NCBI GenBank assembly: GCA_017577365.1
Contig: PKRJ01000032.1
Coordinates: forward strand, 1-40,645
Reading direction: 5' to 3'
DNA: 40,645 bases
Source: Gammaproteobacteria bacterium
Lineage (GTDB): Bacteria; Pseudomonadota; Gammaproteobacteria; Steroidobacterales; Rariloculaceae
A program made the translations under genes and the position numbers. The notes below the pieces were generated by a model. The model did not search any database. It was given only the letters and a program-made list of their open reading frames with translations, and was not told the origin of the DNA. This document shows, in pieces, positions 25,384-34,315 of the stretch. The number at the start of each line of letters is the position of its first letter. Position 1 is the stretch's first letter.

Positions 25384-26418
25384 GTGCTCCGATCGATCTT
25401 GGATCTGTGGCGATTCGGCCGGCTGCGCGCGCCGTGGGCGGGCTGCATCGCGCTTCTCGTCATCGTCGGCGGCTGCGCGGACGACGCCCAGCGGTCGCAG
25501 CGCATCACGATCGGCACCGGTCCCGGCGGCACGCTCTATAACCAGATCGGGCTATCGTTGACGTCGCTCGCGCAGGCCGAGCTCGGCGTGCCGTCCACGG
25601 CCCGCCCGTTCACCGGATCGTCGGTCTACTTGCCTCAGCTCGATCGCGGCGATCTGCCGTACGGCATCAACACGGCGGTCGACACCGCGGCCGCGTATCT
25701 CGGCATCGGCGCCTACCCTCGGCCAATGCCGAACCTTCGGGCCGGCATGTTGCTCGTGCGGGCGCCGTATCAATACTACGTGCGCGGAGATTCCGAGTTT
25801 CGTTCGATCGAGGATCTCCGCGGTCAGCCGATCGTGACGCACTTTCGCTCGATCGCGTCCCTCGACGACGTTCACGACGCGTTGCTCGCCACGGCGGGAC
25901 TCACGGTCGAGGACGTGCGTCCCGTCGTCGTCGCGGGCGTCACGGACGCGATTCGATCGCTCGTCGACGGCCGCGTCGCGAGCGCGGCGACGATGCTGGG
26001 GATCCCGGCGCTCCGCGAGGCCGACGCGACATTGTCGGACGGCATCCGCATCCTCGGGCTCGGCAAGAACGAAAGCGCGCTCGACACGGTGCCCGGCCTC
26101 AGCGCGACGACGCTTCGGCCCGGCGGCGCCGTGATGGGCGTTCGTGAACCGACTCGCGTCGCGGCGATCGACGTCTACTTGAACGTCAGTGCCCATGTGC
26201 CGGCCGACGAGGTGTATCGGCTCATCGGCACGATTCACCGCAACTGGGCGACGCTGCAGCAGGGGTTGCCGGCGCTCCGCAGCACGGCGCCGGAAGCCGT
26301 CTTGCCGACGACGTTCCGATATCCGTTCCATGAAGGCGCGGTGCGGTATTTTCGCGAAATCGGGCTTTGGACGGCCGAGCACGATCGTATTCAGCGGGAG
26401 CTGACCGAGCGCCCCTGA
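25384..26418 (+). CDS. TAXI-family TRAP transporter substrate-binding lipoprotein
   Basis: 344 aa from GTG 25384, preceded by GGGGGAG; the frame stays open back to 25192, overlapping the divergent gene, but without signal-peptide logic. The leader ends in LLVIVGGC with lipid-attachment Cys31. The mature start ITIGTGPGGTLYNQIGLSL is the characteristic TAXI opening, and LRGQPIVTHFRSIASLDDVHDALLATAGLTVEDV and FRYPFHEGAVRYFREIGLW continue the family pattern. TAXI proteins are known to carry dicarboxylates, glutamate and other organic acids; the ligand here is unknown. It lies 25 bp upstream of its fused permease. Confidence 0.88.
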   Translation: MLRSILDLWRFGRLRAPWAGCIALLVIVGGCADDAQRSQRITIGTGPGGTLYNQIGLSLTSLAQAELGVPSTARPFTGSSVYLPQLDRGDLPYGINTAVDTAAAYLGIGAYPRPMPNLRAGMLLVRAPYQYYVRGDSEFRSIEDLRGQPIVTHFRSIASLDDVHDALLATAGLTVEDVRPVVVAGVTDAIRSLVDGRVASAATMLGIPALREADATLSDGIRILGLGKNESALDTVPGLSATTLRPGGAVMGVREPTRVAAIDVYLNVSAHVPADEVYRLIGTIHRNWATLQQGLPALRSTAPEAVLPTTFRYPFHEGAVRYFREIGLWTAEHDRIQRELTERP

Positions 26419-26443
26419 GCGGGCCGGGCTTACGAGGGCGCGA

Positions 26444-28342
26444 ATGATCACGAGCTTGCAGCGAGCCTACTACGCGTTCCTGCTGATCGGCGGCATCGCG
26501 TGGGCGCTCGATCTGTTTCTCCATCTCGGCTTCTCGCTGATCGAAGCGGAGTGGCTCGGCCCCTATCTCGGCGTCGCGACGGCGGCCGCGTTTCTCGACA
26601 CGCCGTACGGTAAGCGCCCGCGTGCCGTCGACGTGATCCCGGGGCTGATCGCGATCGCCGCGTGGTGCTGGCTCGGCCTCAACTACGGCGCGTGGCTGAT
26701 CGACTACGAGGGCTTCACGCCGGACAAGTACATCCCCGGCATGCTCGCGATCGCGTTGATGATCGAGGGCCTGCGCAAGTCGTGCGGCCTCTCCATCAGC
26801 TTGCTCGTGTGGGCGTTGATCGGGTACGGGCTCCTCGGCAACGCGCTGCCGCCGCCGTGGCAGGCCGATCGTCTGTCGTTGGAGGCGCTGACGGTCTACT
26901 TGTATACCGATACGAACGCGATTCCCGGCCTCGTGCTCGTGATCATCGCGTCGCTCGTGCTCGCGTTCGTCGTCTTCGGCAAGCTGATGGAGACGAGCGG
27001 CGCGACGGCCTTCTTCACGAATCTCGCGATGGCGCTGATGGGCAAGCGGCGCGGCGGCCCGGCGAAAGTCGCCGTCATCGCGTCGAGCATGATGGGCAGC
27101 ATCAGCGGCTCACCGGTCGGCAACATCATGTCGACCGGTTTCGTCACGATCCCGATGATGAAGCGGACGGGCTTCCAAGCCAGGGAGGCTGCCGCGATCG
27201 AGGCCGTGTCTTCGACCGGCGGCCTGATCGCGCCCCCCGTCATGGGCGCCACGGCGTTCCTGATGGCGGAATTTCTTCAGATCAGCTACGTCGAGGTCGT
27301 CAAAGCGGCGCTGCTGCCCGCGATCTTCTTCTACGTCTGCGTATTCCTGCAGGTCGACGCGATCGCTCGTCGAGCCGGGCTCGAGGGACTGCCGGCCGCG
27401 GACCTGCCGCGCGTGTGGCCGACGCTGAAAGCCGGCTGGATCTTCATCGTGCCGTTCGCCGTGCTGATCTACCTGCTCTTCTGGGCAGGAAAATCGCCGC
27501 AGGTGGCGGCGCTCTCGTCGGCCGCCGTGCTGATGGTCCTCGCCGTGCTCCGCGGGCGCTTCCGCAACCGCGCCGACTGGGTCGACCTCGTGCTCGGCGG
27601 CGGAAAGTCGATGGTGCCGCTCGTGATGATCGCGGGCGGCGCCGGCGCCGTCATCGGCATCATGAACGTCACGGGCCTCGGCCAGTCTCTCGCGTTCGTG
27701 CTCGTGCAGGCCGGCACGAATCTCGGGCTCTTCGTGATGCTCTTGATCACGGCCGCGCTTTCGATCGTGCTCGGGATGGGAATGCCGGCGACGGCCATCT
27801 ACGTGGTGCTCGCGAGCGTCATCGCGCCGCCGTTGACCGAGATGGGCATGACGGCGATGGCCGCGCACATGTTCATCTTCTATTTCGGCGTGCTGTCGTT
27901 CCTGACGCCGCCGGTCGCGGTCTCGAGCTACGTCGCGGCCGGCATCGCGAGCGCGAACATGTGGCAGACGAGCTGGTCGGGCTTGCGGCTCGCGACGGTC
28001 GCGTTCCTGTTGCCGTTCGTCTGGGCCTACGACTCGGCGCTGCTGCTCGACGGATCGGGGCTCGCCATCGTCATCGTCTGCTGCACGACGCTCTCCGCCG
28101 TCTTCCTGATCGCTCAGGGCTTGGGCGTCGCCGGCCGCGGCGCGCGAGCCTTCGCGTATCGCGCCATCGCGTATGCGCTGGCGGCCGTGGTCGGCACCGC
28201 GCCGATCTGGAGCGGCGAGGAGACGCTATGGGCCTTGGGCCTTGCGGCCGCGGGCGGCGTCGCGGCGTACTTGCTGCGCGAACCGCCCGGCGTCACGGCC
28301 GCGGGCGCGGCGCAGCCGCGCGCCGAGGACGCGCGCGGCTGA
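26444..28342 (+). CDS. TRAP transporter fused permease (DctQ-DctM type)
   Basis: 632 aa, about 16 or more membrane helices. Residues 1-140 correspond to the small DctQ-like part. From about 160 the DctM-like domain follows, with GKLMETSGATAFFTNLAMALMG, MMGSISGSPVGNIMSTGFVTIPMM, STGGLIAPPVMGATAFLMAEFL, GMGMPATAIYVVLASVIAPPL and FYFGVLSFLTPPVAVSSYVAAG. This fused architecture is the usual partner of TAXI-type binding proteins. It uses a sodium or proton gradient to bring organic acids across the inner membrane. The C-terminus ends in an alanine-rich cytoplasmic tail. With the upstream lipoprotein it makes a complete transporter, probably feeding the neighbouring ring-cleavage genes. Confidence 0.93.
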   Translation: MITSLQRAYYAFLLIGGIAWALDLFLHLGFSLIEAEWLGPYLGVATAAAFLDTPYGKRPRAVDVIPGLIAIAAWCWLGLNYGAWLIDYEGFTPDKYIPGMLAIALMIEGLRKSCGLSISLLVWALIGYGLLGNALPPPWQADRLSLEALTVYLYTDTNAIPGLVLVIIASLVLAFVVFGKLMETSGATAFFTNLAMALMGKRRGGPAKVAVIASSMMGSISGSPVGNIMSTGFVTIPMMKRTGFQAREAAAIEAVSSTGGLIAPPVMGATAFLMAEFLQISYVEVVKAALLPAIFFYVCVFLQVDAIARRAGLEGLPAADLPRVWPTLKAGWIFIVPFAVLIYLLFWAGKSPQVAALSSAAVLMVLAVLRGRFRNRADWVDLVLGGGKSMVPLVMIAGGAGAVIGIMNVTGLGQSLAFVLVQAGTNLGLFVMLLITAALSIVLGMGMPATAIYVVLASVIAPPLTEMGMTAMAAHMFIFYFGVLSFLTPPVAVSSYVAAGIASANMWQTSWSGLRLATVAFLLPFVWAYDSALLLDGSGLAIVIVCCTTLSAVFLIAQGLGVAGRGARAFAYRAIAYALAAVVGTAPIWSGEETLWALGLAAAGGVAAYLLREPPGVTAAGAAQPRAEDARG

Positions 28343-28390
28343 CGCTCGGGCCGGTGCTCGACGCGAACGCGTGCCCGCGGCGAGAACGGC

Positions 28391-28876
28391 TCAACCGCCC
28401 GCGCGCGGCGCGAACGACTGCAGGTAAGGATTCGCGCCCCGCTCGAATTCGATCACGATGAAGCCGTGCTCGGTCGCGACGTGGCACGCGTTGCAGCTGT
28501 CCACTGCCGTCGCCAACGCTCGATCGACGGCATCCCAGTCCGGGTTCGCGAGCAGCTCCTCGAGCCGCTCGACGTGCGGCATCAGCATCGAGCCGACCAA
28601 CGCTCCGATCCGCATACCCTCGTATTCGGGGATGCCGTCGCGAATCGACTCCGCCGTCTCTTCCGTTTCGTGCAAGTAGAAGCGTGCGAGCTCGGCGTTG
28701 CGCGCCTCGATCGAGAGCGCGAGCTTGTGCGTGAAGTATTGGAGCTGGGACATCGCGATCGCGAGCTCGGGCTCTTCACCATGCTCCTCGTCCGACTGCG
28801 TCGAGACGACCGGAGCCAGTGACAGCACGGCGAGCGAAGCGCCCGCGATCCAAAGGAGAAAGGTTCTCGTTTGCAT
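28391..28876 (-). CDS. Small periplasmic c-type cytochrome
   Basis: 161 aa from ATG at 28876 (MQTRTFLLWIAGASLAVLSLAPVVSTQ signal peptide); ATG 28918 is an alternative start. The mature protein is helical and acidic (ELAIAMSQLQYFTHKLALSIEARNAELARFYLHE). A single haem motif CNACH lies at residues 128-132, followed by about 30 residues including GFIVIEFERGANPYLQSF. It looks like a four-helix-bundle cytochrome, but the motif is further from the C-terminus than in true cytochrome c', so the family is not certain. It converges with the TRAP permease across 48 bp and diverges from the SMP-30-like lipoprotein. No partner oxidase or dehydrogenase is adjacent. Confidence 0.78.
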   Translation of the reverse strand: MQTRTFLLWIAGASLAVLSLAPVVSTQSDEEHGEEPELAIAMSQLQYFTHKLALSIEARNAELARFYLHETEETAESIRDGIPEYEGMRIGALVGSMLMPHVERLEELLANPDWDAVDRALATAVDSCNACHVATEHGFIVIEFERGANPYLQSFAPRAGG

Positions 28877-29043
28877 TCGCGAATTCTGCCGGGCGCGCGG
28901 TGCGCCGGCAACATTCATCGGCGCGCCGATGACACGATAGCTGCGGCACACAACCGAAAGGTACGGTTCGCGAGCCCACGAGCTGCGCTACTATTCGCGC
29001 AAGGCGCGCATTTGCGTCAAGAAAAAGGAAATGAGGGAAACAG

Positions 29044-30183
29044 ATGACCGATAACAAGACAGCCCTCGGCCTCTGCGCGATCGCGCTGGTAGGGCTCAGC
29101 GCGTGCGGAAGCTCCGAGACGGGCGGCGGCACCGCCGAGCCGGAGGCGGCCGCGGTCGACAGCGCCGAGCCGATGCCGGCCGCCGTAGCCGCCGTCGCCG
29201 CATCCGACGCGGCCGGCGACGCATGCGCATCGGACGGCGAGATCGAGTACGTCTGCGGGGTCGCGAATGCCGAGGATATCGTGGCCGTCGGCGACACCGG
29301 CTGGCTCGTCGCGTCACGCCTCACACCCCTCGGCGGCACGGTCGGCGCGGGCGGCTTGTACCTGATCGACGTGCAAGCGAGAACGGTGCGCGACCTCTTC
29401 CCGGGCGACTCGCCGACGCTGCGCCACGACCAGGCGATGTTCCCGTCGTGCCCCGGCCTCGATCTCGAAGCCTTCGATACGCATGGCCTCGCGATCCGCG
29501 AGCGCGAGCCCGGCGTCTATCGACTGTACGCGACGAGTCACGGCGCGGTCGAGGCGATCCAGGCGTTCGAGCTCGACGTGCGCGGCACGGAACCGCAGGT
29601 CGCGTGGGTCGGCTGCGTGCCGTTGCCCGAAGGCATCTGGGCGAACTCGGTCGCGATTTTGAGCGACGGCGGCTTCGTCACGACGAAGTTCGTCGACGAT
29701 CCGGCCAATCCGGAAGGCTTCCCTAAAATTCTTGCCGGCGAGATCAACGGCGAGGTCTACGAATGGCGCCCCGGAGGCGAGGTCCGCGCGATTCCCGGCA
29801 CGGAGCTCTCGGGCGCGAACGGCATCGAGCTCTCGCCGGACGAGCGTTTCATGTACGTCGCCGCGTTCGGCGGCCGCGAGGTCGTGCGCTACGACCTGAG
29901 CACGAGCCCGCCAACGAAGGTTTCGGTGTCGCTGGACGTCAACCCGGACAACCTGCGCTGGGCGCCGGACGGCACCCTGCTGACCGTGGGAGGCAACCTG
30001 GCGGCCGGTCAAGGCGGCTGGACCGTCTATCGCATCGACGTCGACGCGATGCAGGCGACGTCGATCGGCGGCGCGGACGGCAGCGCCAAGCTCCAAGGCG
30101 CATCGACCGCGCTCGAGGTCGACGGCGAGATCTGGATCGGCACGTATAACGGCGATCGCGTCGGCATCATGCCGTCGAGATGA
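29044..30183 (+). CDS. SMP-30/gluconolactonase-like beta-propeller lipoprotein
   Basis: 379 aa. Lipoprotein signal with lipobox LSAC (Cys21), followed by a low-complexity linker rich in Ala, Glu and Gly to about residue 60. The remainder reads as propeller blades: GLYLIDVQARTVRDLFPGD, FDTHGLAIREREPGVYRLYATSHG, IWANSVAILSDGGFVTTKF, GANGIELSPDERFMYVAAFGGREVVRYDL and NPDNLRWAPDGTLLTVGG. The last two resemble the metal-site strands of SMP-30/arylesterase-type enzymes, which hydrolyse lactones or esters. GAGGGA precedes the start by 5 nt. A second SMP-30-like gene is at 37.8-38.9 kb. Function is not firmly assigned. Confidence 0.8.
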   Translation: MTDNKTALGLCAIALVGLSACGSSETGGGTAEPEAAAVDSAEPMPAAVAAVAASDAAGDACASDGEIEYVCGVANAEDIVAVGDTGWLVASRLTPLGGTVGAGGLYLIDVQARTVRDLFPGDSPTLRHDQAMFPSCPGLDLEAFDTHGLAIREREPGVYRLYATSHGAVEAIQAFELDVRGTEPQVAWVGCVPLPEGIWANSVAILSDGGFVTTKFVDDPANPEGFPKILAGEINGEVYEWRPGGEVRAIPGTELSGANGIELSPDERFMYVAAFGGREVVRYDLSTSPPTKVSVSLDVNPDNLRWAPDGTLLTVGGNLAAGQGGWTVYRIDVDAMQATSIGGADGSAKLQGASTALEVDGEIWIGTYNGDRVGIMPSR

Positions 30184-30224
30184 TTGGCAGACTGAGAACC
30201 AGCTTCATGCAAGGCGTTCACATG

Positions 30225-30260
30225 CCAAGTATCATACCCCTAGAAGATACAAAGGCTTGG
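30225..30260. repeat. Imperfect inverted repeat before the helicase gene
   Basis: Nested arms CCAAG/CTTGG (30225-30229 and 30256-30260) and GTATC/GATAC (30229-30233 and 30246-30250), with a short asymmetric insert. It lies 5 bp before the GTG of the helicase gene, at the edge of the compositionally distinct segment. It may be an operator or a remnant of an insertion boundary; no matching copy is seen at the other end. Confidence 0.3.
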
Positions 30261-30264
30261 ACGC

Positions 30265-32217
30265 GTGCGAACGAAAGCACAGGAGATCGCGAAAACTATC
30301 ATCGAACGCGGCCATCTTTCGAAGGCGGAGATACAACGCATTTGGGGGCTTTCGGAAGAGGAATACGCCGAGATCCAGACCGAGCTCTCAGCGGTCAAGG
30401 TCCTGCAGCCTGGGCCGCGCGGACGCGGAGGATTCGAGGCGCGCTACGCCAAGCGACCACAACCGTCCGAAGAGACTGCGGCAGGACCGACGTTCGAGCA
30501 CGAGTGGCAAAACCGCGGCCTCGAGCGGCTCGTGGAACTGCTTTCGCATGCCGAGCTCGAGGAGCTACTCGGGGATCTCGTTTATACCGTAAGACGCGCA
30601 CGGCAGAAGCTGACGGGTGAGGATCGGCGCGGCAGCAAGCGAGAGCTCGCGGCCGCGCTGATCGTTCAACACGGCATCGACCTCTTCTGCGATACGCGAG
30701 CCCGAAAACTTGTCGGAAAGAAATGCCGAGTTGTGCCGCCGCGTCGATGGCACCCGGGTAAGACTGCTGCACTCGAGTTCGTTGCCGCGGTCGGCTTTCC
30801 GGCGGAATATGCAGGAGTCCCCACGCCCGAGACTCCGCCGGATTACGAGTACCTCGAGGGTCGACTGGAACTGAAGCCGCTTCAGGACTTTCAGCGCGAG
30901 GTTCAAGCCGAGATGCGCGAAGTCCTCGATCAGCCTCGCGGTCGCGCGATCGTCACCCTCCCAACCGGCGCAGGTAAGACTCGCGTCGCCGTCGATACGA
31001 TCCGCGATTGGCTCACGGCTTGGTACGACGGTCGACATGACAGTGAAAGCCGAACCGTCTTGTGGCTCGCCCACACCGAGGAATTGTGCGAGCAAGCTTT
31101 CACGTGCTTCAAGCAAGTTTGGGAAGGCTCAAGCGGTGTCTGCCCGCTGATGCTATTCCGCTTTTGGGGCAAATACACTCAGGACTTGGTCAACCACCGA
31201 GACAGTCTCGCGTCGATCCGTCAAAGGCCGGCGGTATTAGTCTCGACACCGCAGCGTATCCTGAACTTGATAAAGGGCGTCGCCCCCCGCGCAGACGAGG
31301 TGCTGCGAGACATCCTAGAGCTCACTGCACTCGTCATCGTCGACGAAGCGCATAGAGCGGCTGCGCCTACGTACCGGACCATTCTCGATCGATTTCGCGA
31401 AGTGGGCAGCCCTGCGGCAGTAGTTGGCCTTACTGCGACCCCTTTTCGCGCCGAGTACTCCCAGGCTGACCCCACTGCTGGTACGGCGGAGCTGCAGCGC
31501 CTGTTCAAACGCATCATAGAGCCTCGCAGAACACTTGGCGACGATCCCCGAAGCGAGCTGCAGGCACGAGGGTATCTGGCGCGCCCTATATGGGATTCGA
31601 TCAAGACAGAAACCCTGCTTCGCCCCCCGCCGTTCAGCGATACCGAGACACTCACGGACGACCAGATCGAGCGCATCGACTTCGCCTTAAAGATACGGGC
31701 CGACAACACGAGCCGCCGACTAGCGATCCTGGAGAAGCTCCTGCCAATCGCGAGGAAGCCGGACAGCAAAGTGCTTTACTTCGGACCAACCGTTCTCGAT
31801 GCGGAATGCATGGCCTTCCTGCTTCGCCAACACGGCGTTCCGAGCGCGTTCGTTAGCGGCAACACGCGTGACGTGACACGTAGGCGCATCGTAGAAGAAT
31901 TCAAGAATGGCGACGTCAAGGTCTTGTGTAACTGCGAGGTGCTCACGACGGGGTTCGACGCCCCTATGGTCACACATGTAGTCATGGCCCGACCTACAGT
32001 GAGCCAAGTGCTCTACGAACAGATGGTCGGTCGCGGATTGCGCGGCCCGAAGTTTGGCGGCACGGAGCATTGCGTCATTATCGATTGCGAGGACAACTAT
32101 CGGGCAGAGCGGCCGGTTCTTGGTTACAAACGTTTCCGAGAAGTCTGGATGCCCAAGCAACGTGCCACAAGACAGCGAGTGGATGAACACAGTCAGCTGA
32201 CGCTGCTTCACAGTTAG
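30265..32217 (+). CDS. SF2 (DEAD/DEAH, RadD/SSL2-like) helicase with N-terminal helical domain
   Basis: 650 aa from GTG 30265. Residues 1-65 look like a winged helix (IIERGHLSKAEIQRIWGLSEEEYAEIQ). Residues 75-205 are a domain I do not recognise, with ELAAALIVQHGIDLFCD. The helicase core follows: Walker A PTGAGKT 233-239, DEAH 360-363, TATPF about 390-394, and motif VI QMVGRGLRG about 586-594. The core resembles E. coli RadD, but the zinc-finger tail is missing and an N-terminal part is added. Such helicases act in DNA repair or as parts of defence systems. No nuclease, methylase or other defence gene is adjacent. Its base composition and codon use are visibly less GC-rich than all neighbours, and its neighbours are unrelated, so recent transfer is likely. 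Confidence 0.85.
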   Translation: MRTKAQEIAKTIIERGHLSKAEIQRIWGLSEEEYAEIQTELSAVKVLQPGPRGRGGFEARYAKRPQPSEETAAGPTFEHEWQNRGLERLVELLSHAELEELLGDLVYTVRRARQKLTGEDRRGSKRELAAALIVQHGIDLFCDTRARKLVGKKCRVVPPRRWHPGKTAALEFVAAVGFPAEYAGVPTPETPPDYEYLEGRLELKPLQDFQREVQAEMREVLDQPRGRAIVTLPTGAGKTRVAVDTIRDWLTAWYDGRHDSESRTVLWLAHTEELCEQAFTCFKQVWEGSSGVCPLMLFRFWGKYTQDLVNHRDSLASIRQRPAVLVSTPQRILNLIKGVAPRADEVLRDILELTALVIVDEAHRAAAPTYRTILDRFREVGSPAAVVGLTATPFRAEYSQADPTAGTAELQRLFKRIIEPRRTLGDDPRSELQARGYLARPIWDSIKTETLLRPPPFSDTETLTDDQIERIDFALKIRADNTSRRLAILEKLLPIARKPDSKVLYFGPTVLDAECMAFLLRQHGVPSAFVSGNTRDVTRRRIVEEFKNGDVKVLCNCEVLTTGFDAPMVTHVVMARPTVSQVLYEQMVGRGLRGPKFGGTEHCVIIDCEDNYRAERPVLGYKRFREVWMPKQRATRQRVDEHSQLTLLHS

Positions 32218-32241
32218 TCCGACTTTGAACGTCGATAAAGC

Positions 32242-32256
32242 TGGCGGCTGCCGCCA
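32242..32256. terminator. Short GC hairpin after the helicase gene
   Basis: TGGCGG-CTG-CCGCCA, a perfect 6-bp stem with a 3-nt loop, starting 25 bp after the helicase stop. There is no T-run. It is weak but the only hairpin in the gap to the next gene. Confidence 0.35.
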
Positions 32257-32325
32257 CGGAATATCGATAGGCGACGTCCGCAGCTTTCTCCCCATCGAGC
32301 AAGCGCCGTGAACGGCCGAGTATCG

Positions 32326-33516
32326 ATGCGGCGTGGCACAACGCTTGCACGAATACCGCCCGGCTCGAATCTCGCGGGCAAGCGTGTGCGAAATCTTCTC
32401 GCCCTTCGACCGTTCTCGTTGCTCGCCGTCGCGGCGTTTTGCTTCGCCGGCTGCATGCCCGACGGCCCGGACGACGGCGGCGTCATCGTGCACAGCGAGC
32501 CGACGCCGCACGATCTCTTGAGCGCGGGCGACAGCGTCGACGTGCGCGCGGAAGTCGACGGCGATCTGATCGCCGCGGGATCCGAAGTGATCGTCGGCGG
32601 CGCGATCGCGGGTTATGCGATCGCGGCCGGTCGCCATGTCGCGGTTCGCGAGCGCATCGGCAACGATCTCATCGCCGCGGGAGAGACGGTCGACATCCAG
32701 GCGCCCGTCGAAGACCGCGTGCTTGCGGCCGGACGCAGCATTCGCCTTCATCCCGGCGTCGAAGTCGGCTCGGCGTACCTAGCGGGGAATACCCTGACCA
32801 TCGATGGAGATGTCCGCGATCTTCTGCAGGCGGGCGCACAGGAAGTGCGAATCAGCGGCCGCATCGGCGGTGATGTCGAGATCGGCGCGGCGCGCGTCTC
32901 GGTGCTGCCCGGCGCGACGATCGACGGCAACCTCGTCGTCGAGTCGAACGACCCCCCGCAGATCTCGCCGCAGGCCGAAGTGCGCGGCACGATCGACCAT
33001 CGCATTCCCGAGACGAGGAACGGCGACGGCGCCTTCGGCTGGGCCGCGAGCTGGCTCTTCTACACGGCGGTGCTGTTGGTGCTCGGACTCGTCGTCGTCG
33101 CGCTGACGCCCGTGTGGGCCGGACGCGTCGCCACCACGCTCGCCGCGCGTCCTGCAGTTTCACTGGGCATCGGCGTGCTCGCGTTGATCGTCACGCCGAT
33201 CGTCGCGGCCGTGCTGTTCGCGACGGTCATCGGCATCCCGCTCGGCATGCTCTTGCTTGCGCTCTACATCGCGGCGCTGATGCTCGCGGCGGTCTTCGTC
33301 GCCTACCGTCTCGGCGATTGGCTGCTCGAGCTCTTCGGCCGTCCGGAGGCATCGCGGTACCTGTGCATGCTCGTCGGCGCGATCGTGCTCGCGCTCGCGA
33401 TGTCGCTGCCGATCCTCGGCGGCATCGTCGCGCTGGTCGCGCTCGTGCTCGGGCTCGGCGCGTTGTTGCTCGAGCGACGCGGCGCGCGCGACCTGCCGGC
33501 GCACGCGGGCCTCTGA
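32326..33516 (+). CDS. Bactofilin-like beta-helix lipoprotein with C-terminal membrane helices
   Basis: About 396 aa from ATG 32326. GTG 32308 and GTG 32386 are also in frame; the last would give the tidiest lipoprotein leader, ending CFAGC. The first half is a regular beta-solenoid with repeats such as VDGDLIAAGSEVIVGGAI, GNDLIAAGETVDIQ, EDRVLAAGRSIRL and GDVEIGAARVSVLPGATIDGNLVV, like polymer-forming bactofilins. The second half has four or five membrane helices (LFYTAVLLVLGLVVVAL, IGVLALIVTPIVAAVLFATVIGI and others). This fusion appears in many proteobacteria as an uncharacterised polymer-forming membrane protein. It probably forms an envelope scaffold on the periplasmic face. No partner is obvious. 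Confidence 0.8.
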   Translation: MRRGTTLARIPPGSNLAGKRVRNLLALRPFSLLAVAAFCFAGCMPDGPDDGGVIVHSEPTPHDLLSAGDSVDVRAEVDGDLIAAGSEVIVGGAIAGYAIAAGRHVAVRERIGNDLIAAGETVDIQAPVEDRVLAAGRSIRLHPGVEVGSAYLAGNTLTIDGDVRDLLQAGAQEVRISGRIGGDVEIGAARVSVLPGATIDGNLVVESNDPPQISPQAEVRGTIDHRIPETRNGDGAFGWAASWLFYTAVLLVLGLVVVALTPVWAGRVATTLAARPAVSLGIGVLALIVTPIVAAVLFATVIGIPLGMLLLALYIAALMLAAVFVAYRLGDWLLELFGRPEASRYLCMLVGAIVLALAMSLPILGGIVALVALVLGLGALLLERRGARDLPAHAGL

Positions 33517-33563
33517 TCGAGCAAGGAACGCGGCTTCGCGCGAGACGTGCGCGGACCGGGACC

Positions 33564-34133
33564 TTAGCGCAACGTGCGCCTCATCAGCACGCGCGGAAAG
33601 CCGCCGGCGACCGAGTCCGTGTCGGCGGCTTTGCGGAACCCGGCCTTCTCGAACATCGCGCGCGTGCCGACATACGCCATCGTCAGATCCACTTTCTCGC
33701 CGCGGTTGTCGACGGGATACCCCTCGATCGCGGGCGCGCCTTGCGATCGCGCGAAGTCGACGGCGCCCGCGAGGAGCGCATGCGAGATGCCTCGGCCGCG
33801 AAATCCCGGACGCACGCGGATACACCACACCGACCAGACGTCGAGATCGTCGATCTTCGGGATCTTGCGATTCCGCGCGAAGCTCGTGTCGACGCGCCGC
33901 GCGACCGCCGCCCAGCCGACGACCTCGTCGCCGTCGTACGCGAGCACGCCGATCGGCCCTTGCGCCATGAGCTCGGCGACCTTGTTCGCGCGCTCGGGGC
34001 CGCGCAGTGCGAGGTTCTCGCGCGACGGGATACGGTAGCTCAGGCACCAGCAGACGTTCGCACCGGGCCGTTTGGGCCCGAGCATCGTCGCGACGTCCTC
34101 GAATACAGTGGCCGGACGAACTTCGATCGCCAC
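33564..34133 (-). CDS. GNAT-family N-acetyltransferase
   Basis: 189 aa from GTG at 34133, which follows AAAGGA by 6 nt; an extension to 34229 has no family residues. The fold is supported by IGVLAYDGDEVVGWAAVARR (beta2-beta4), the acyl-CoA pyrophosphate loop RPGFRGRGISHALLAGAVDFA and a late TRAMFEKAGFRKA. A cysteine-containing early segment (NVCWCLSYRIP) resembles a subgroup that starts with a CWC motif. The substrate is unknown. It diverges from the DUF427 gene across about 180 bp, in which I see no distinct element. Confidence 0.87.
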   Translation of the reverse strand: MAIEVRPATVFEDVATMLGPKRPGANVCWCLSYRIPSRENLALRGPERANKVAELMAQGPIGVLAYDGDEVVGWAAVARRVDTSFARNRKIPKIDDLDVWSVWCIRVRPGFRGRGISHALLAGAVDFARSQGAPAIEGYPVDNRGEKVDLTMAYVGTRAMFEKAGFRKAADTDSVAGGFPRVLMRRTLR

Positions 34134-34315
34134 ATCGTTTCCTTTCGTCGAATTCGTGATCGGCGATGCACGCCCTCGATCGGCGCCGATGCTAGCGATT
34201 CTGGCGGCTTCGAGCATCGATGACGGCATGAGAAGAATCGCGGCGCGCGCCGAGCTCGGCCGGAATCTTGCACGCGGATCGCATCACGACTCCGAACCGA
34301 TACGGAGGATGCGAT

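Noticed and set aside
30265..32217. Helicase as part of a restriction-modification or BREX/DISARM system
   Set aside because: No methylase, nuclease or other system component lies on either side; only the helicase is present.
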